Counted from the stretch's first letter, positions 1-7,199 are shown. The stretch: DNA of 17,808 bases from Prosthecobacter sp. (GCA_025869455.1 JAOZVT010000166.1:1-17808), one strand, 5' to 3'. The notes: generated from the sequence alone by a model not told the origin. Numbers and translations are program-made.

Positions 1-16
1 GACGCTCTTCCGATCT
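1..16. other. Illumina sequencing adapter remnant at contig end
   Basis: The first 16 bases read GACGCTCTTCCGATCT, which is the 3' end of the standard Illumina TruSeq/universal adapter (known sequence, exact match). It is therefore not genomic. The reading frame of the gene on the minus strand is continuous up to base 17, so the genomic sequence begins at base 17. Confidence 0.95.
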
Positions 17-1387
17 CTGTGTCTCCTTCAATAGACACAAACGCAGACTTCGCTCTCGCATCCGTACAAAAGCCAAAGCCGCTTCGTCAGGATAGTCATA
101 TGTCGGAATGCCCGCTGCATTCAAAACACCACGTCCTGCCTCCACACTCTGTGCCCCCATCCAACTGGCCAGTAGAGGTTTGCCCATCTGCCCAGCGATC
201 AAGGCCACCTCACGTGCCATCTCTGTAGGATAGGTCATTGCTTGCGGAGTCAGGATAGCCAGCACTCCATCCACATTTTCGTCTTGGGCCACGATGCGTA
301 GCGCTTGGGCAAATCTCACCGCATCTGCATCCCCCAAGACATCCACCGGATTGTGGTGGCTCCAGTGCGGTGGCAGCACTGCGTCCAGCGCAGAGAGCGT
401 TTCCGCCGAGATCGGAGCTACCTCGCCACCGCCCTGCACCAGAGCATCCGTCGCTAAAGCACCTGGGCCGCCCGCATTTGTTACGATGGCCAATCTTGGC
501 CCCGCCGGCAGTGGCTGCTTCGCCAGTACTTCTGCCATGTTGAAAAGTTCCTCAATCGTATCCACGCGCAGCACCCCGCTCTGCCGCAGCGCCGCATCCA
601 GCACTGCATCGCTGCCCGTCATGGCTCCCGTGTGAGATGCTGCTGCGAGCGAGGCCTCCGCCGTGCGCCCCACCTTGATCACCACCACTGGCTTACGTGC
701 TGCTACGGCCCGCACTGCCACCAAAAATGCTGCTGCGTCCTCGCCTACCGACTCCATGTAGATGACGATGCTCTCCGTATATGGGTCATCGCCAAAATAC
801 TGGATCAAATCCCCCCAACCCACATCCGCCATCGCCCCGGTGGAAACAAATGCGCTAAAACCCACCCGCTGTTCATGGCTCCAATCTAGGATCGCTGTAC
901 ACAGAGCCCCACTCTGGCTCAGAAATGCCACCCGCCCAGGCTCGGCCATGCTGCTGGCAAACGTCGCATTCAAGCTCGAGTGGGGAACCATCAGCCCTAG
1001 GCAATTTGGCCCGATCACTCGTACTCCATGCCTCCGGGCCGCATCTAGCACCCGGGCCTCCAATTGAGTCCCCGCCTCTCCCATTTCCTTGAATCCTGCC
1101 GAGATCACTACCACCGCCCGCACACCAACCATCCCCGCCTCCTCCACGATCTGAGGTACCGCTGCCGCAGGTGTCACCACAATCACCAAGTCTGGCACCT
1201 CCGGCAGTGCCGCAATATTTGGAAAAGCCTTCACTCCCAGCACCTCCGTGCGCCTCCCATTCACAGGAAATACCACACCGCCAAAACTGTACAAATTCTC
1301 CCAGATGGCTCGCCCCACACTCCCCTCCCGATCTGTCGCCCCAATGAGGGCGATACTACGCGGGCGGAAAAAGGATTCTAGGGACAT
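17..1387 (-). CDS. ADP-forming acetate/acyl-CoA ligase, Pat-like GNAT-fusion type (C-terminus missing)
   Basis: Reading the minus strand from an ATG at 1387 gives 457 uninterrupted codons, which end exactly at the adapter boundary. The protein opens MSLESFFRPRSIALIGATDR, a CoA-binding Rossmann domain with GAT at residues 16-18. A succinyl-CoA-ligase-like domain follows, with GPNCLG near 126-131, LSQSGA near 156-161 and SHTGAMTGSD at 251-260, where His252 is the expected phosphohistidine. ITNAGGPG-like (IVTNAGGPGA) lies at 301-310. The stretches VGWGDLIQYFGDD and PPHWSHHNPVDVLGD resemble the bifunctional acetate-CoA ligase/GNAT acetyltransferases, in which an ATP-grasp domain and an acetyltransferase domain follow. 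Those would lie beyond the contig edge, so the GNAT fusion is inference. These enzymes interconvert acyl-CoA, ADP and Pi with acid, CoA and ATP, or acetylate proteins. No Shine-Dalgarno precedes the start. It is divergent from the DUF1501 gene. Confidence 0.9.
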
Positions 1388-1603
1388 GCCACAATGTACC
1401 CGGTGAAGGCACCTCGTCTCATCCCAAGTTGTGCCATTCCATTCTCATCCTGCGACTGACTTAGCCAAACTTATCCCAGTCATCCGAATCATAGCGGAAG
1501 ATACAGGCACCCCATGGACGATCCGGCCAGACGTCATGTCCATGACGAGTATGGCGGAGATGGGCGCTAGGCAGCGTGGATGAAGGACGTTAGTCTAGGC
1601 ATC
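1388..1603. promoter_or_regulatory. Divergent intergenic region with a perfect palindrome (operator candidate)
   Basis: This spacer separates two divergently transcribed genes, so promoters for both must lie here. The clearest structure is a palindrome at 1532-1547, CGTCATG-TC-CATGACG, with 7-bp perfect arms and a 2-base centre. That is the size of a dimeric repressor site. A TATGAT hexamer on the minus strand near 1491 could be a -10 box for the acyl-CoA ligase gene, but no convincing -35 accompanies it. I see no RNA gene here. Confidence 0.35.
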
Positions 1604-3034
1604 ATGAATTTGGAACGTGAGCTGCATGCTGAATACGCGCGCTACCGCACCCGCCGTTGGTTCTTTAAGGAATGCGGAGTCGGGATGGCAGGTCTAGCCG
1701 CGGCAGATCTGATGGCTCCAAAGGTAACGGCTTCTCCGGCGGGTGTGAACCCACTGCTGCCGAAGAGATCCCACTACCCCGCAAAAGCCAAGCGGATCAT
1801 CTACCTGTTCATGGGCGGTGCACCGAGTCACCTGGAGCTGTTTGATAACAAACCTGAGCTGACCAAATGGGATGGACAGCTACCCCCGGCGGATCTTTTG
1901 AAGGGCTACCGGGCCGCTTTCATCAATCCCAACAGCAAGTTGATGGGATCAAAGTACAAGTTCATCAAGCATGGCCGAAGCGGGGCGGAACTGGGGGAAT
2001 TGCTGCCGCATCTGGGCTTGGTGGCGGATGATCTGACGATCGTGAAGTCCATGAAGACGGATGCCTTTAACCATGCTCCCGCGCAGATCCTGATGAGCAC
2101 TGGGGCGCAGATTTTTGGACGACCCAGTTTTGGGGCCTGGACTCTCTACGGGCTGGGTTCAGAAAACCAAGACCTGCCCGGTTATGTGGTGATGCAGAGC
2201 GGTCAAAAGGGACCGAGCGGTGGCATGTCAAACTTTGGCTGTGGCTTCCTGCCCACCATCTACCAAGGGGTGCCCTTCCGCAGCAGTGGTGAGCCCGTGC
2301 TGTACCTGAGCAATCCCAAGGGGGTGACAGATGCCACCCAACGCAACACGCTGGACACGCTGAAGCAGCTCAATGAAGAGCGGCTGGAGATCATGGGAGA
2401 TCCAGAGATTGCCTCCCGTATCAATAGCTTTGAGCTGGCCTACCGCATGCAGCACACGGCCCCTGAGATCATGGACATTGGTCGTGAGCCGCAGCACATT
2501 CTGGATATGTATGGGGCCAAACCAGGCGAGGCTTCTTTTGCTAACAATTGTTTGTTAGCCCGGCGTCTGATTGAAAGCGGGGTTCGCTTTGTCCAGCTCT
2601 TTCATGAAGCCTGGGATCATCATGGTGGCCTAACTAAAGGTTTGAAAGATCAGTGTGGTCAGACGGACAAGCCCTGCGCGGCTCTGGTCCGGGATTTGAA
2701 ACAACGTGGCTTGCTGGAAGATACCATCGTCATCTGGGGCGGTGAATTTGGCCGGACGCCCATGGTGCAGGGCGGCAGTGACGGGCGCGACCACCACCCG
2801 AACGCATTCACCATGTGGTTCGCGGGTGGCGGCATGAAACCGGGCCTGACGCTGGGTGCCACGGATGAGTTTGGTTTCAATGTCACCGAAGATCCCGTGC
2901 ATGTGCATGATCTGCATGCCACGCTGCTGCATCTCCTGGGCTTTGAGCACACGAAGCTGGCGGTGAAATTCCAAGGCCTGGACATGCGCCTGACGAACGT
3001 ACATGGCGAATTGGTGCCGAAGTTGCTGGCATGA
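1580..3034 (+). CDS. DUF1501 family exported protein (alkaline-phosphatase/sulfatase-like fold)
   Basis: This 484-residue protein has a Tat-like signal near its N-terminus: TRRWFFKECGVGMAGLAAADL at about residues 24-44, with the twin arginine at 25-26. Family hallmarks follow: FMGGAPSHLELFDNKP near 80-95 and, toward the C-terminus, WGGEFGRTPMVQGG...GRDHHP near 385-405. These residues resemble metal-binding motifs of the alkaline phosphatase superfamily. The more likely start is the internal ATG at 1604 (MNLERELHAEY), because relatives usually begin 15-20 residues before the twin arginine; neither start has a proper ribosome site. In Planctomycetota and Verrucomicrobiota these proteins are normally encoded beside a DUF1549/DUF1553 cytochrome-type partner. 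None is present here: the upstream gene is divergent and the downstream one is an FMN reductase whose start overlaps the stop. Function is not established. Confidence 0.88.
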   Translation: MKDVSLGIMNLERELHAEYARYRTRRWFFKECGVGMAGLAAADLMAPKVTASPAGVNPLLPKRSHYPAKAKRIIYLFMGGAPSHLELFDNKPELTKWDGQLPPADLLKGYRAAFINPNSKLMGSKYKFIKHGRSGAELGELLPHLGLVADDLTIVKSMKTDAFNHAPAQILMSTGAQIFGRPSFGAWTLYGLGSENQDLPGYVVMQSGQKGPSGGMSNFGCGFLPTIYQGVPFRSSGEPVLYLSNPKGVTDATQRNTLDTLKQLNEERLEIMGDPEIASRINSFELAYRMQHTAPEIMDIGREPQHILDMYGAKPGEASFANNCLLARRLIESGVRFVQLFHEAWDHHGGLTKGLKDQCGQTDKPCAALVRDLKQRGLLEDTIVIWGGEFGRTPMVQGGSDGRDHHPNAFTMWFAGGGMKPGLTLGATDEFGFNVTEDPVHVHDLHATLLHLLGFEHTKLAVKFQGLDMRLTNVHGELVPKLLA

Positions 3035-3597
3035 TGGGCAGAAGTCCGTTTGTTTCTCCCATGATTACCCTCCTCTGCGGTACGAACCGTCCCGGTAGCA
3101 ACACCCGTAAAATCACCAACATCCTCGCTCTCATCTATGAGCAGTTGGGCGTGCCTTGTCAGGTGCTGGATCTGGCCGATCTGCCGCAGGAGATCTTTTT
3201 ACCCACTTCCTACGCGGAGAAGCCAGCCTCCTTCGCTCCCTTCGCGGAGGCCATCTTGTCTAGTCAAGGCGTGGTCATCGTGACCCCTGAGTACAATGGC
3301 AGCTTCCCTGGCGTGCTGAAGTACTTCATCGACATGCTGCCGTTCCCAGCCAGCTTTGAAAATCGGCCCGTATGCTTCGTCGGTCTCGCCGCTGGCATGT
3401 GGGGCGCGTTGCGATCGGTGGAGCAGCTCCAGCACATTCTGGCTTACCGAAATGCGCATCTTTTCCCGACCCGTGTGTTCTTACCCAGCGTGGGTGAGGT
3501 GCTCAAAGAGGGCCAATTCACAGATGCGGCCTTGCTAGAGCGTCTGCAAAAGCAGGCCGCAGGCTTTGCTGAATATGTGGGCAAGTTCGGCGCGTAA
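3031..3597 (+). CDS. NADPH-dependent FMN reductase family flavoprotein
   Basis: A flavodoxin-like protein of 188 residues. The N-terminal ITLLCGTNRPGSNTRK segment is the FMN phosphate-binding loop, and TPEYNGSFPGVLKYFIDML near residues 86-104 is the second family signature. Such enzymes reduce FMN, quinones, azo compounds or chromate with NAD(P)H in the cytoplasm. The ATG at 3031 overlaps the DUF1501 stop (ATGATGG), which suggests translational coupling. A second ATG at 3061 would start directly at MITLLCGTNRPGS, where most homologues begin, so the first ten residues may not be translated. It ends 7 bases before the convergent rhomboid-like gene. Confidence 0.85.
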   Translation: MMGRSPFVSPMITLLCGTNRPGSNTRKITNILALIYEQLGVPCQVLDLADLPQEIFLPTSYAEKPASFAPFAEAILSSQGVVIVTPEYNGSFPGVLKYFIDMLPFPASFENRPVCFVGLAAGMWGALRSVEQLQHILAYRNAHLFPTRVFLPSVGEVLKEGQFTDAALLERLQKQAAGFAEYVGKFGA

Positions 3598-3604
3598 ACG
3601 CCCC

Positions 3605-4450
3605 TCAACGCCTGCCATTTTGCAGGTCGTCGCTGGCTTGGTCCAGGATTCGGCGCTCTTCAGCAGACAGGCTTTGCATGCCTTCGCGGCTGATTTTGTC
3701 CAGGATGTCATCCACGGCAGGGCTGCGTTTCTTAGGTTTTGCCGTTGTCGTTGTGGAGGAACTGCGGGGGCGGCTGGTGGGTTCCGTCCGTTTGGCGCTG
3801 AAGTCGGGCATGGCTGGCAGAGTCAGGGCCCCCTGCTCATAGCGGATGTAAGCATAAGCGGTGCCCACCTGGCCCATCAAGGTCATCAGAGAAATCCAGT
3901 CCCGTGCGGCAAGAGCAGATAGAGCGGCAACCCCTACAAAGACCGTGGCATAAATCCATGCCTCCAGAGAAAACAAGATCATCGAAATCTGCACCCGAGG
4001 GTACAGGGTGGCAAAGGCGATGAAAACGCCAAATTCCAAGGCTGTGATCCCGCTGCAACCACGTTGGGAACCTAGCAGGCCGGCGATAGTCACCAGCAAA
4101 GGGGAGACCAGCAACAGAATGACGAGCATCCGCACAAAGCTGCTACGGCCAAGGTGGCGTTCCACGGCCTCACCAAAACGCCAGAGCATGAAGCAGCCGA
4201 TCAGCAACCAAAGGCTAGGCCAGTTGATTAGAACATAGGTCAGGGGTGTCCACAGACGCAGTTCCAGCAGCCCTGGATAAGAGAAAATGAAGTAGCTGGC
4301 TGTTTCCGGACCAAGAATCACTGTCGCGATCATGCTAGCCACGCCAATCAGTGCCAGAATGGCTGAAAGGTAGATGGGTTGGCTCTTCCACCAAGTGAGA
4401 GGGAGGTGATCTTTTGATTCAGGCAACCAAGACATGCAGACAAAGTGCAT
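3605..4450 (-). CDS. Rhomboid-like membrane protein, probably catalytically inactive
   Basis: A 281-residue protein with about six hydrophobic segments between residues 25 and 203 and a polar C-terminal tail. Rhomboid landmarks are visible. RLWTPLTYVLIN (65-76) matches the WR-like loop. A GEAVERHLG segment (93-101) matches the usual GxxLExxxG. GCSG at 131-134 keeps the GxSG nucleophile serine (Ser133). However, the His and Asn of the HxxxN oxyanion motif are replaced (LWLLIGC), and the TM6 catalytic histidine appears as leucine (LMGQVGTAYAY). This argues for a pseudo-protease, although alignment by eye cannot exclude another interpretation. The tail ends with VDDILDKISREGMQSLSAEERRILDQAS, a conserved cytosolic tail (DUF6576-like) found on rhomboids of Bacteroidota and Verrucomicrobiota. 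GGAG lies 11 bases before the ATG at 4450, the best ribosome site in the window; MSWLP at residue 6-7 is the alternative start. Confidence 0.75.
   Translation of the reverse strand: MHFVCMSWLPESKDHLPLTWWKSQPIYLSAILALIGVASMIATVILGPETASYFIFSYPGLLELRLWTPLTYVLINWPSLWLLIGCFMLWRFGEAVERHLGRSSFVRMLVILLLVSPLLVTIAGLLGSQRGCSGITALEFGVFIAFATLYPRVQISMILFSLEAWIYATVFVGVAALSALAARDWISLMTLMGQVGTAYAYIRYEQGALTLPAMPDFSAKRTEPTSRPRSSSTTTTAKPKKRSPAVDDILDKISREGMQSLSAEERRILDQASDDLQNGRR
3611..3626. terminator. Small hairpin between convergent genes
   Basis: CCTGC-catttt-GCAGG forms a 5-bp stem with a 6-base loop, 14 bases after the FMN reductase stop and inside the 3' end of the rhomboid-like gene. There is no T-tract on either strand. 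The genes are only 7 bases apart, so some bidirectional stop would be needed, but this is a weak candidate. Confidence 0.25.
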
Positions 4451-4596
4451 TCTTTTTTCTACTCCGCGAAGATAAAGATCAACGCTTGAGGCTCCAGGGT
4501 TACAAACACTTGTCAGCCTTGGAATGTCTCAAGGTAGGGACCCGTCGTTCTTATTGAGAGACTCGAAGGCGAGTCATTAACATACATACATCCACC

Positions 4597-4929
4597 ATGA
4601 CCACACACATTCAGTACTTCGGTTGCGATGCACGTCCCGAATGGGAGGAAAAACTGCAGGCTCTCTTTTTGGAAGCGCGACAGCAAAAAGCCGTGACAGA
4701 TGTCACCGCACGCGTGGAGCAGCCGCAGAATGCAGCTTATCGCTACCGAATTACCACGACTTTCAAGATTCCTGGTCCTGACATGCAGGCTCAGGCGGAT
4801 GGCTACACCTTTGATGAAGCGCTTCTAGGCGTGACCACTAAGGTGCGCCACACGCTGAAGCAACGCGCTGAAAAAGCCGCTCAGAACACCGCAGCAGCAT
4901 GCGGTGTCAAAGCGTCGCATCGCGGTTAG
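4597..4929 (+). CDS. HPF/RaiA-like ribosome hibernation (sigma-54 modulation) family protein
   Basis: A 110-residue soluble protein resembling the N-terminal domain of ribosome hibernation promoting factor. It has a beta-strand-rich core with ARVEQPQNAAYRYRITTTF at about 39-57, the strand pair KIPGPDMQAQADGYTFDEAL where HPF proteins have an xVPGxxLxAxxxxxDxxxAI pattern, and a basic helix VRHTLKQRAEKA. Family members bind the 30S decoding region and silence ribosomes in stationary phase. The basic surface expected for rRNA binding is only moderate here, and the long-form dimerisation domain is absent. The gene stands alone and ends in a strong intrinsic terminator. The 146-base upstream spacer contains a small GACTC/GAGTC hairpin at 4560-4575. 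The start has no Shine-Dalgarno (catccaccATG). Confidence 0.65.
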   Translation: MTTHIQYFGCDARPEWEEKLQALFLEARQQKAVTDVTARVEQPQNAAYRYRITTTFKIPGPDMQAQADGYTFDEALLGVTTKVRHTLKQRAEKAAQNTAAACGVKASHRG

Positions 4930-4949
4930 TCAGGCTTTGATTACAAACC

Positions 4950-4986
4950 AGCGGCTACGGGTAAATATCCCGTAGCCGCTTTTTTT
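4950..4986 (+). terminator. Rho-independent terminator of the HPF-like gene
   Basis: AGCGGCTACGGG (4950-4961) pairs perfectly with CCCGTAGCCGCT (4969-4980) across a 7-base loop. The 12-bp GC-rich stem runs directly into seven T residues (4980-4986). This is a textbook intrinsic terminator 20 bases after the HPF-like stop. On the minus strand the trailing sequence is only TGGTTTGT, so it may act weakly for the convergent dehydratase gene as well. Confidence 0.93.
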
Positions 4987-5002
4987 GAGCCGTGTTTGCA
5001 GC

Positions 5003-6733
5003 TTAATAAATCTCTGGCTCTGGCACTGCCGGACCATGCTGAAGGAAATCAAAGTCCACGCCTTCATTGGCCTGCGTGACATGGTCCACAAAGAGCTTCG
5101 CATAACCACGATGGTATCTTGGCGGGGCGGGTTTCCAGGCCGCTTTGCGTATGGCCAGTTCTTCATCGCTCACATGCAGATGCAACTTCCGGTTAGGCAC
5201 ATCTAGCTCGATCAAATCACCATTTTTCACCAGGGCCAGCGGCCCCCCGATCGCACTCTCTGGGGCGATGTGTAGTGCGCAGGCTCCGTAGCTGGTGCCA
5301 CTCATTCGGCAGTCTGAGAGACGCACCATATCGCGGATGCCTTGCATGATCAGCTTCTTCGGAATGGGTAGCTGGCCCCATTCTGGCATCCCTGGTGCCC
5401 CCACGGGACCCGCATTGCGTAGGATCAAGACCGTGTCCTTCGTCACATCCAGATCCATGTTATCGATCTGCGCTTTCATCTCTGGGTAGCTGTCAAAGAC
5501 CAGGGCAGGACCTGTGTGCTGGCAGAGCTCCGGTGTGGCAGCGGCGTGCTTGATCACGGCTCCATCTGGGCAAAGATTGCCACGCAGAATCGCTGTGCCA
5601 CCATCCGGCTGGATGGGGTTCGCTGGCGTGCGGATGACATCCGGTTGGTAGATCTCGCAGCCTTCCACATTTTCACCCAGGGTCTTGCCCGTGATGGTCA
5701 AAACATCCGTGTGCAAGAGTTCACGCATGCCATTTAGCAACGCGCGCAAACCACCCGCCACGAAGAATTCATCCATCAGGTACTTCCCTGCTGGGCGCAT
5801 GTTCGCCAGTAGGGGGATGCGGCGGCTGATTTCATCAAACTTTTCCAAAGGTAGCTTGATGCCCAAGCGGCCCGCCATAGCTACCAAATGCACGATCGCA
5901 TTCGTGCTGCCCCCCAGGGCCATGTCCACTGCAATGGCATTTTCAAACGAGCGCTCGGTGACAATCTTCGAAGGCTTCAGGTCTTCCCACACATTCTCCA
6001 CGATCTGTCTTCCTGCTGCTGCCGCTAAGCGCACATGAGCACTGTCCACCGCTGGCACGGAGGAAGCGCCAGGAATGACCAAGCCCAGCGTCTCCGCCAG
6101 TGCCGTCAGGGTGGAGGCCGTGCCCATGGTCATGCAGTGACCAGGACTACGGGCGATCCCGTCTTCGATCTCGCACCACTGTTCCCAACTCAGGTTGCCT
6201 GCGCGTTTTTCATCCCAGTATTTCCACACATCGCTGCCAGAGCCCAGCGTCTCACCGCGCCAGTTGCCTTTGATCATCGGCCCGCAGGGCATGTAGATGA
6301 TCGGGATGTCCATGCTGAAAGCTCCCATGAGCAGGCCCGGCGTGGATTTATCGCACCCACCCAGCAGCACCGCGCCATCCAGAGGATTGCCACGCAAGAC
6401 TTCCTCCGCCTCCATCGCTAGCAGATTGCGGTGAAACATCGCCGTCGGCTTCGTCAGCATCTCCCCGGCAGAAAGCACAGGAATCTCCATGGGGTGCCCG
6501 CCTGCCTGCAAAATGCCACGACGCACACCATCCGCCGTCAGCTTCAGGTGCATGTGGCAGGAGTTCTGTTCTGACCAGGTGTTAAGAATGCCAATCACCG
6601 GCTTACCCACATAATCCTCAGCACCCCAACCCGCCTGTTTCGCCCGCGAACGGTGGCCAAAGGAGCGCAGTTCATCACGGCCATACCAGCGCCAGGAGCG
6701 CAGTTCTTCAGGAGTCTTTCGGGTGGAAGTCAT
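5003..6733 (-). CDS. IlvD/Edd-family sugar-acid dehydratase (L-arabinonate/D-xylonate dehydratase type)
   Basis: A 576-residue protein. Its length and start pattern (PEELRSWRWYGRDELRSFGHRSR) fit the pentonate dehydratase branch better than the biosynthetic dihydroxy-acid dehydratase IlvD. Cysteines fall at 59 (NSCH), 127 (GGCDKSTPG) and 200 (GHCMTMGTAS), the same numbers I recall for the [2Fe-2S] ligands of Rhizobium L-arabinonate dehydratase. The MSGTSYG motif places Ser478 at the catalytic alkoxide position (480 in that enzyme, from memory). GSGSDVWKYWDEKRAG is also typical of that branch. It would dehydrate a C5 or C6 aldonate to a 2-keto-3-deoxy acid in the cytoplasm. No dehydrogenase, lactonase or aldolase of such a pathway is adjacent, so the exact substrate is open. 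No Shine-Dalgarno precedes the ATG at 6733. Confidence 0.82.
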   Translation of the reverse strand: MTSTRKTPEELRSWRWYGRDELRSFGHRSRAKQAGWGAEDYVGKPVIGILNTWSEQNSCHMHLKLTADGVRRGILQAGGHPMEIPVLSAGEMLTKPTAMFHRNLLAMEAEEVLRGNPLDGAVLLGGCDKSTPGLLMGAFSMDIPIIYMPCGPMIKGNWRGETLGSGSDVWKYWDEKRAGNLSWEQWCEIEDGIARSPGHCMTMGTASTLTALAETLGLVIPGASSVPAVDSAHVRLAAAAGRQIVENVWEDLKPSKIVTERSFENAIAVDMALGGSTNAIVHLVAMAGRLGIKLPLEKFDEISRRIPLLANMRPAGKYLMDEFFVAGGLRALLNGMRELLHTDVLTITGKTLGENVEGCEIYQPDVIRTPANPIQPDGGTAILRGNLCPDGAVIKHAAATPELCQHTGPALVFDSYPEMKAQIDNMDLDVTKDTVLILRNAGPVGAPGMPEWGQLPIPKKLIMQGIRDMVRLSDCRMSGTSYGACALHIAPESAIGGPLALVKNGDLIELDVPNRKLHLHVSDEELAIRKAAWKPAPPRYHRGYAKLFVDHVTQANEGVDFDFLQHGPAVPEPEIY

Positions 6734-6790
6734 AGTGGGTGAAGGAAATAGGGTGAAGAGAAACCATAAAAACGCCAGAAATCAGAGCAC

Positions 6791-6841
6791 CAACCTGCAA
6801 TCTTTTTCAGGTTGCCTGTGCAGATAGAGTTGGGGCATATT
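6791..6841 (+). promoter_or_regulatory. Inverted repeat and weak promoter candidate upstream of the ParD-like gene
   Basis: CAACCTG (6791-6797) and CAGGTTG (6808-6814) form a 7-bp inverted repeat around a T-rich centre. The right arm overlaps a possible -35 box TTGCCT (6812-6817), which is followed after 18 bases by CATATT (6836-6841). If this is the promoter, the transcript would start at or a few bases from the ATG at 6847 and be almost leaderless. RHH antitoxins often repress their own promoters through such repeats. The promoter call is weak; the repeat itself is plain. Confidence 0.35.
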
Positions 6842-6846
6842 AGATC

Positions 6847-7083
6847 ATGGAGATCTTCCTGCCCCCAGCACTCAATCAGTTTGTTCATCAACTGGTGCAG
6901 ACAGGACGTTATGCCGATGAGGAAGATGTGGTCAGAACAGCATTGCGTGTGCTAGAGCGTCAAGAGTTTGAGGAGTCGCCAGCCCTCGAATCAGCCTTAC
7001 TAGAGGGTGTGCGTTCCCCTCACCGTCCTTACGGGACCGAGGTGCTCGACTCGATTCGCCAGAAGGCAGGTCTTCACTCATGA
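6847..7083 (+). CDS. ParD-like ribbon-helix-helix antitoxin, apparently without its toxin
   Basis: A 78-residue protein. Residues 1-36 (MEIFLPPALNQFVHQLVQTG, then RYADEEDVVRTALRVLE) match the ParD/CC2985 antitoxin pattern: a beta strand with small hydrophobic residues for DNA contact, the helix, the conserved G-R/K-Y turn and the S/DxxE/VVRxALR helix. The C-terminal half is the usual flexible toxin-binding region. The expected partner is a ParE/RelE-type toxin of about 90-100 aa immediately downstream. Instead, the stop overlaps (ATGA at 7080-7083) an open frame of only 30 codons, and the next gene is a secreted DUF1080 protein. It is either an orphan regulator or the survivor of a decayed toxin-antitoxin pair. 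Confidence 0.78.
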   Translation: MEIFLPPALNQFVHQLVQTGRYADEEDVVRTALRVLERQEFEESPALESALLEGVRSPHRPYGTEVLDSIRQKAGLHS

Positions 7084-7172
7084 ACCTGGAGAAGATTAGG
7101 AGGACGAACAGGAGCGGAGCCTCAACAACTTCGGCAAGAATGACGACAGAAAAGGGGGCTACGGGGAGTTAG
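7080..7172 (+). pseudogene. 30-codon frame overlapping parD stop; possible ParE toxin remnant
   Basis: An ATG at 7080 overlaps the ParD-like stop in the ATGA arrangement common to parD-parE pairs. It opens a frame beginning MNLEKIRRTNRSG that closes at TAG 7170-7172. NLEKIRR loosely resembles the DLEEIxRYI helix near the start of ParE toxins. The rest does not match in any frame, and the region is far too short for a toxin. Either it is a remnant or the overlap is chance. Confidence 0.25.
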
Positions 7173-7199
7173 AAGGGCTGCCTCTTTTGCAACTGTCGC

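Noticed and set aside
294..1381. Four plus-strand frames of 85-113 codons
   Set aside because: They are antisense shadows of the acyl-CoA ligase frame, which carries clear family motifs over its whole length.
2540..2559. Inverted repeat GCTAACAA/TTGTTAGC inside the DUF1501 gene
   Set aside because: It lies within coding sequence for ANNCLLA, where it is easily produced by chance; nothing suggests an element boundary or a regulatory site.
5003..6733. Calling the dehydratase ilvD (dihydroxy-acid dehydratase of branched-chain amino-acid synthesis)
   Set aside because: Start pattern, length, cysteine numbering and the GSGSDVWKYWDEKRAG region fit the pentonate dehydratase branch; no ilv genes are adjacent.
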